Position numbers and translations under genes: made by a program. From Heliocidaris erythrogramma (lineage: Eukaryota > Echinodermata > Echinoidea > Camarodonta > Echinometridae), in contig CM046863.1 of assembly GCA_025617745.1 (NCBI GenBank), positions 14,326,875 through 14,390,874 on the forward strand: 64,000 bases of DNA, written 5' to 3'. Below are positions 58,600-64,000 of this stretch, piece after piece. The notes under the pieces were generated by a model, which saw only the letters and a program-made list of their open reading frames with translations, was not told the DNA's origin and did not search any database. Every line of letters starts with the position of its first letter. Position 1 is the first letter of the stretch.

Positions 58600-58777
58600 T
58601 GACGCTCACGGCTTAGTTAACACCCGACCGACGTTCCCATCACTCATGGGTAAAAAAAAAGCGAGCGGATAAAATGCCTTGCCCAAGGACATAAACACCA
58701 GACATAGTAGGGTTCGAACCCGCGACCCTCAGATCCAAAGACGAGAACCCCAATCCACTACACCACAGCGCATCCGC
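58600..58777 (-). repeat. tRNA-derived SINE
   Basis: On the minus strand: GCGCTGTGGTGTAGTGGATT (A box), GGGTTCGAACCCTA (B box at about 58711), then GTCCTTGGGCAAGGCATTTT, a conserved-domain-like stretch of deuterostome tRNA SINEs. The 3' end near 58600 is approximate. Confidence 0.8.
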
Positions 58778-58879
58778 AATTAATTCTTATTGAATGGTAA
58801 TGAGGTGGGACACTATATCGCACAGGCGCGGCGGTACACTGTTGCTAAACAGTATTAATCTAGTTGTGCCTTCATCTCC

Positions 58880-59985
58880 ATCACCATCACCACATCTTTC
58901 ACAAAATTATGGAATGGCGAGAGAGGCACCGATAAAGGGCTTTACACCATTTGAGATGTTCGCGGCGTTTGTGAAGAAAGCAGCCGATAGAGACAACATG
59001 CCTGAGTTCGCCCAGCCAGGAGTCTGCCCAGCCAAGTCAGAGAGACTGGCTTTCCAAGGAGAAATCCCAAGGCCAGAAGTTTAACCACTAACGGGTCCAG
59101 CGAAGGCAATCGACATGGTGACAACATCGACGACTGCAAGGAATTCATGCAGCTTGACATGGGTATAAGAGGAAATCATTTTCTAGAAATCATAGTCTAG
59201 ACTAGTGTGAAAGAAAAATGATTTCATCTGTGCATGATGTGGAATGTCGGATTCGCATCGCTTCATGCAGTGTACTAAACGAAAGTCCTGCACTGAATGT
59301 GGAGGTAACCAACTGACATGCCTTCACTACTCAACTAAGAAGGCACAGGTAGATAAAGAAGAAGGGACAGCGAAGTGCACATCCGTGGGCTCAATACCCA
59401 ACCAGAATGAAAAAAGAACAATGTATGATACTCCCCGTGTGGGTACACCATGTTAACGCTCGAGACAAAGAGAGCCTTGAATACGCCATACTCGACGACC
59501 AGTCGAATGTTTGTTTCTTTGCTAAGAGTTTGTGCCAGAAAATTGGCATTAGCGGCACAGATACTGACCTGCAGCTGACAACAATGCACTCGAGCACCCC
59601 TGTGAAGTGCCAGAAGATCGCCGGCTTGGAAGTTCAAGACTTGAAGAAAGATCATGCAGTCCATCTACCTTCTTGCTACACGCGTGAAGTCATCCCTGCC
59701 AGCAGGTCTCAAATACCCAAATGTGATGTCTTCAAGAAATGGCCCCATCTTCGTAAGGTGGCAGACGATCTCATGCCATATAGCCCAGGGATAAATGTTT
59801 CTCTCCTTATCGGCAACAACCTCCCAAGCATCATCAGACCGCGAGAAGTGATTTGCGGAGGAGAAGACGATCCATATGCTCAACGGTCACTTCTGCAAGA
59901 GTCTGCAAGACCGCAGTTGACGACCACGCAAGTTGTCATAAGATTTCTGCAGATAGTCAGAGCAGGTTCATCACCCCCATGAGAG
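58880..59985 (+). pseudogene. BEL/Pao LTR-retrotransposon gag-protease remnant
   Basis: An upstream gag-like piece reads GFTPFEMFAAFVKKAADRDN (about 58938), followed after frame breaks by CTKRKSCTECGGNQLTCLHY (59271), a zinc-knuckle-like motif. The long frame 59407-59982 matches the BEL/Pao protease region: PVWVHHVNARDKESLEYAIL, LDDQSNVCFFAKSL with the catalytic Asp, DTDLQLTTM, PSCYTREVIPASRSQIPKCD, KWPHL, LLIGNNLPSIIRPREVICGG, DDPYAQR. Such proteases process the Gag-Pol polyprotein. No LTRs, reverse transcriptase or integrase follow; at 60045 it is replaced by a CR1-like fragment. Stops and shifts upstream show decay. Confidence 0.85.
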
Positions 59986-60044
59986 CAAAGGAGGTTATCA
60001 GTCCAGCAAGGATCATTCAAGCTCTAGAGGCCGACTTCAATCTT

Positions 60045-60785
60045 GTATATCAGATATAAGGAACTGGCTGACAGCAAATAAGTTAAAACTCAATGATAGT
60101 AAAACTGAATTTTTCATTGCTGCATCACCATACAATTACAAACATTTGCCAGATTTAACACAGTCAGTTGGTGACGTTTCTATACATCCATCGGATTCAA
60201 TAAGGAATCTGGGTGCCTTTTTTGATGTTAACATGACTATGTCAACAGACATTAACAATGATTGCCGCAGTGTGATTTTTCATTAGAGGAACATATCTAG
60301 GATTCGTAAATTTATTAATCAAACTACTTGTCATCATGCTGTAAGGTCACTTATTCTTTCCAGACTAGACTATTGTAATGGGCTTCTTTCCTCTATACCA
60401 AAATCTCATGTAAACCGTCTACAGCGTCTGCAGAATTCGGCTGCACGTCTTGTTTTTGAGGTTGGCAGAAGTCACTCTTCCCAACCTTTACTTCGTTCCC
60501 TTCACTGGCTACCCATTCAAAAACGTTTCATCTTCAAATTAGTTCTTTACGTTTATAAATCTATCTATAACCAGGCTCCAGGGTACATATCTGAATGCTT
60601 AACTGTATATACACCGAGTAGAAATCTCAGATCCTCAAATCATAACCTTATATTGTTATATTGTTACTTAATATCTTTCTTATCAAATAGGGCCTCATGG
60701 AAGACCACCACTCTTGGTGAAAATGAGCTACTCTGTATAAATATCAGAAATAAATCAAAAATAAATAAATAAGTAAATGAATGAT
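60045..60785 (+). pseudogene. 5'-truncated CR1-like retrotransposon copy
   Basis: Starts within reverse transcriptase: DIRNWLTANKLKLNDSKTEF, then LGAFFDVNMTMSTDINNDC, a stop at about 60285, SRLDYCNGLLSSIPKSHVNR, RLQNSAARLVF, LHWLPIQKRFIFKL and APGYISECL. The catalytic YADD region is missing. The 3' end shares GGGCCTCATGGAAGACCACC and an AATAAATA tail with 57660-57757. Truncation from the 5' side is typical of target-primed insertion. Confidence 0.88.
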
Positions 60786-61085
60786 TGAATATTATTGTTT
60801 TTTGTTGTTGTTTATCTGTTGTCTTTTGTTGTTGATGATACAAAAAACATTTTCATGTATTCCACACTCACATAAAATGTTCTATATACTTGTTATTTAG
60901 CAGAATTTACTTCTCGCTCTTTCCAAACAAGCATGGCTAAAAATAAAGTATAGATTATACAATTGCTTTTGTCTTTTCTTATCAGGAGAAAGTGTATAGG
61001 ACTATCTTTGCAGACTATTAAATATGTATTTATTGAGAATCAAAAATACTACTTCTATTCGGGTGTTTTTTAAGTTTAATTTCAC

Positions 61086-61225
61086 CTTAACTAGGAAAGG
61101 ATCTGACCTTGCTTGGTAAGTAGAAATTTGTCCGTCTGCTGATGATCCAATTTGAGGCAGAATGGCACCTGATGCCGATGGTGCCGGTGGTGCAGAAACC
61201 ATTTCTCCTGTTGTGTGCTCTTCTC
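61086..61225 (-). CDS. second exon of the minus-strand death-domain gene
   Basis: Begins after TTTCTTAACATTTAG| at 61226 and continues the frame of the upstream exon in phase 1. It reads EEHTTGEMVSAPPAPSASGA then ILPQIGSSADGQISTYQ, a low-complexity linker rich in Pro, Ala and Ser. The 3' border is uncertain: AAG|GTGAAA at 61086 or AAG|GTCAGA a little earlier. The acceptor region is duplicated in tandem (61207-61294). Confidence 0.55.
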
Positions 61226-61294
61226 CTAAATGTTAAGAAAGAAAAAGAAATTTTCCTGTTGTGTGCTCTTCTCCTAAATGTTAAGAAAAAAAAA
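61207..61294. repeat. 48-bp tandem duplication spanning a splice acceptor
   Basis: CCTGTTGTGTGCTCTTCTCC plus TAAATGTTAAGAAA occurs at 61207 and 61255. On the minus strand each unit ends in CTTAACATTTAG|GAGAAGAGC, so the exon has two equal acceptors. Confidence 0.9.
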
Positions 61295-61437
61295 GCATTT
61301 TCAACGATATAAGATTGAAATATTTCTATATGCCTTCATTTTTTTTTCATATTCATTGGACTTTAAAGAAGATTTACGGTGGTACTATTTAGTTTATCCA
61401 AATGCTTTATTTATCAGGACGATTTGATTAAACTTAC

Positions 61438-61763
61438 CTTCTCCAAATATGTCGTTCACGATGTGAACAAGCCCTGCCTTTTCTAAGGCCTTTTGGAGAG
61501 CTAATTCTTTTCCAGCATGTTTTTGCTTCTTACACCAATCTCTTAACATTTTTAGTGTCCCCGTGTAAGATATAGTCTGATACATGGAGTTTGTTGCAAT
61601 GAAGCGATATATGTCCGGTGGCTTAAACCCGAGTGCCTTGCCTAGGTCGTCGATTTCGCAGTTCCTGAAGACCGCCCTGGAAACTTTCTTGAGTATATCA
61701 TCAAAATCGACCTTCTGCAAGCTAGGAACCGTGGTACTCATTTCTCGTCTCTCGTTTCTATGT
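61438..61763 (-). CDS. death-domain exon, second gene (first coding exon)
   Basis: From the ATG at 61741 the minus strand encodes about 101 residues to GGAGAAG|GTAAGT (donor at 61437), phase 1. Residues about 14-98 fit a death domain: IDDLGKALGFKPPDIYRFIA, then TLKMLRDWCKKQKHAGKELA, then LQKALEKAGLVHIVNDIF. These show the L-G pair, the W in helix 5 and the closing L-x-x-A-L-x-x-x-G-L pattern. An acceptor-like TTATCTTACATAG| at about 61757 lies just before the start. Such domains serve as adaptors in cell death and immune signalling. The gene runs towards the + strand death-domain gene and has the same first-exon design, but sequence identity between the two domains is low. Confidence 0.75.
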
Positions 61764-64000
61764 AAGATAATATAGGTGGTGTAATTGCTCTAAACATTGT
61801 CTTACAATTTTAACCAAGTGGACTGCATATACATTTGTTTAGGACATATCTGATAGTATAAGAAAACGTGTTAAATGAGAGAGAGAAAGAGAGAGGTTGC
61901 AAATTGGCTAGATATACAATGAAATAAATATTCTTAACCCTATCCTTTGGGGGGGGGGGGGGGTCATAGCAACAAGACCACTTTGACTAGTTGAGCCATT
62001 TGAGACATAAGAAATAAGCGGAGTGTGAAAGCAAACAAACCATTCTCCAAGAACCGTTCCTCTAGAGCGGTCTAACTCGGAGCGGTCCAGCAGGGAGTGT
62101 GAAAGGTGTCTTTGTCGCACACCTCCCGTCGGGAGTAATATGTTATACGTATTAATATCATAGTGGAAATAATTTCGAACGAAATTTGGTTCGTTGGGGG
62201 GGGGGGGGTGGCTCCTTCTTTACACCGTGGCAACCGCTATTCCTAAATGACGTGATCTCCTACACCTCCCCTCCCCCGAATGATGTCTACAGATCGGTTT
62301 AGTCTGTCATAAGGGAATGAATAATATATTTAAGGCGATATACAATAACATGTTTCCAACGGCATGAGAGCCATTTTCCCCATTCATGTCAATTTAGTTT
62401 TTGATAATAGGAATGACTTATGCGATAGCCACCCAAATAGATTAAATTTAAATAAAGAGTCCTTAAATATGAAGTGGCCAAAATCCCCCTTATTTTTTTT
62501 AACATTCTAACAGTTATATGTTCCTCCCCTTCACCGTGTCTCATCGAACATCAACACGCACAAAAACAAAAACTATTGTAGCACAGAAGGAATTAAGTTC
62601 AACTAAGAAACAGCCCCCAAAACAACAACAACAACAAACATACAAAAAAAAGACACACAACCAAAAAAATTTCTTGAAAGTACTATTCATAAAGTAATGA
62701 AATGCTTACATAATTCAAACTTCCAAAGGAGCCAAATCTTCACAAATAAAAGGCAGAAAAGTTTACGAGCACCTGAATTGAATTTGATACCGTAAACAGG
62801 GAAACCCGTCTATCTCTGATATTTATACCATTAACGCCGATTTTGCTTGGTATTTTACATCATATACCTCTTTGAGGATTACATCATCATCATAGACATT
62901 TTTTTTAGCCAAAGAGCTGAACCGTAAAGAAAATTTGACCCAATTTGGAACGCATTACCGAACTATATCGCCCCCCGCCATTTCGCCGATCTTCTTCTAT
63001 CATCTCTGAATTTAATACCCTTTTTCTTGATTTTTGCTTTTTTATACCCTAAACGCGTAATCCGGGTTATGCGCTTATTGCTGAAAAGGTACCCTTTTCA
63101 TCCGTTTTTGTGTAGGTGGATGATGCCTGATGTACCGGCCTCAGTGAGACATGCCCCCAGTCAGTCCGCAGCCCGTGCTTTAATGAGCCAAAATGCTGAT
63201 TTCTGCGGAGATTTCCTCTCCACTGGATATCGAGTCTCGCGAAACCAGATAGCGTGAGATTTGACGAGATATTAATTTGCAAGGGGTCAATAGGTACCTT
63301 TGAAACGAAAACAAAACAGAAATCGTTCGGCGGTGGTAAAGGAATTTCTCCGTGACATTCGCTCTTTATTTTGGTATATAACATGACTATATTCGATCAA
63401 ATTTTGGTATCTTTTATCTCGTCCTAAAATGACTCGTGAAATTTAGGACTTTTGGGGGATCATTTTAGCCTCTATTTGCTTCCCCCTAACTCCGGACTGG
63501 TATAAAGTTTTAAAATCTAAGTGATGTAGATGATCGTTGAGTTGGATTATTGGCGCTAACAATGAATTGAAAATAATTTTGCAGCAAAATGTATTTGTCG
63601 AAAAAATATGGTTTTCTTTCAACCATTTTCCGAACAAAATACCCCGTAAAAGCCACTGAGGGGTGAACGGTACGCTACGCTGGGTGCGATGGGGTGGAAT
63701 GCTCCAAGCTGCTGCTGTGGATAGTTACTGCGGTCCCGTCGAACATTCACTGTTGCAGTAGCGTTAAAGGTACTCCAAAATCAATGTAACTGTAAGGAGG
63801 ATATAATTCATCAACAATCGCCAATTTATCAGTGATCTAAGGACTATTTTAGTTTTCTCTACTGCCAAAATGTGAGTTTCTAAGATGAAAATGAAGTATT
63901 AACAATGAATGATATCTTCCCCTTCCTTATGAATGACCTATATGATATAGCGCTATCACCAGGAGCTCCCTAGGCCTCATTTTCAATTCAGTTCAATTCA
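61764..64000. other. upstream region of the minus-strand gene, nothing definite
   Basis: Poly-G tracts near 61950 and 62200, a MITE-like stretch around 62020-62120 (GTTCCTCTAGAGCGGTCTAA and CTCGGAGCGGTCC), AT-rich DNA and short frames only. No exon, RNA gene or complete element recognised. Confidence 0.4.

Overview
This is eukaryotic, non-coding-rich genomic DNA from a marine invertebrate deuterostome. An echinoderm, most likely a sea urchin, is my best inference. The reasons are death-domain and ZU5 genes in separate phase-1 exons, tRNA-derived SINEs, CR1-like and BEL/Pao retroelements, foldback elements with minisatellite ends like the sea urchin TU elements, and an AT-rich background with many long poly-G runs. 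No bacterial-style operons, rRNA or CRISPR are present. A 500-base run of N (49697-50196) is an assembly gap.

Host genes occupy very little of the window. On the + strand I see three well-bounded exons that fit one reading frame: a death-domain exon with the start codon (29168-29477), a small zinc-finger-like C2HC exon (38949-39041) and a ZU5-like exon (42860-43144). All their joins are phase 1, so they splice together in frame. Possible untranslated 5' exons and a promoter-like stretch lie at 17.1-19.8 kb. The 3' end of this gene is not visible and may be in the gap or outside the window. On the - strand a second death-domain exon (61741-61438) is followed by a Pro/Ala/Ser-rich exon (61225-about 61086), so two death-domain genes point towards each other.

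The remainder is a mosaic of nested mobile elements. 0-2.3 kb and 5.9-10.5 kb are foldback elements whose inverted ends are minisatellites. 10.8-12.8 kb and 23.5-24.5 kb are two halves of an inverted duplication. 14.2-15.9 kb is a 1.65-kb TIR element with an 8-bp target duplication, and a rearranged relative sits at 37.5-38.9 kb. 25.3-26.1, 31.2-32.95, 33.3-34.75, 35.0-36.6, 39.3-40.8, 41.06-42.35 and 42.37-42.59 kb are further TIR or MITE-type elements. 45.98-49.02 kb is a 3-kb TIR element holding a MITE that itself holds another MITE.

50.3-57.8 kb is a CR1-like retrotransposon cut by three insertions: a 178-bp MITE in its endonuclease, a 4.5-kb TIR element between endonuclease and reverse transcriptase, and a 661-bp MITE in its 3' UTR. 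The 4.5-kb element carries a decayed gene of an unnamed multicopy family with EEAD, SPDxDV and Cys-rich motifs. 58.6-60.8 kb holds a SINE, a BEL/Pao gag-protease remnant and a 5'-truncated second CR1-like copy. All assignments come from reading the sequence; no database search was possible.
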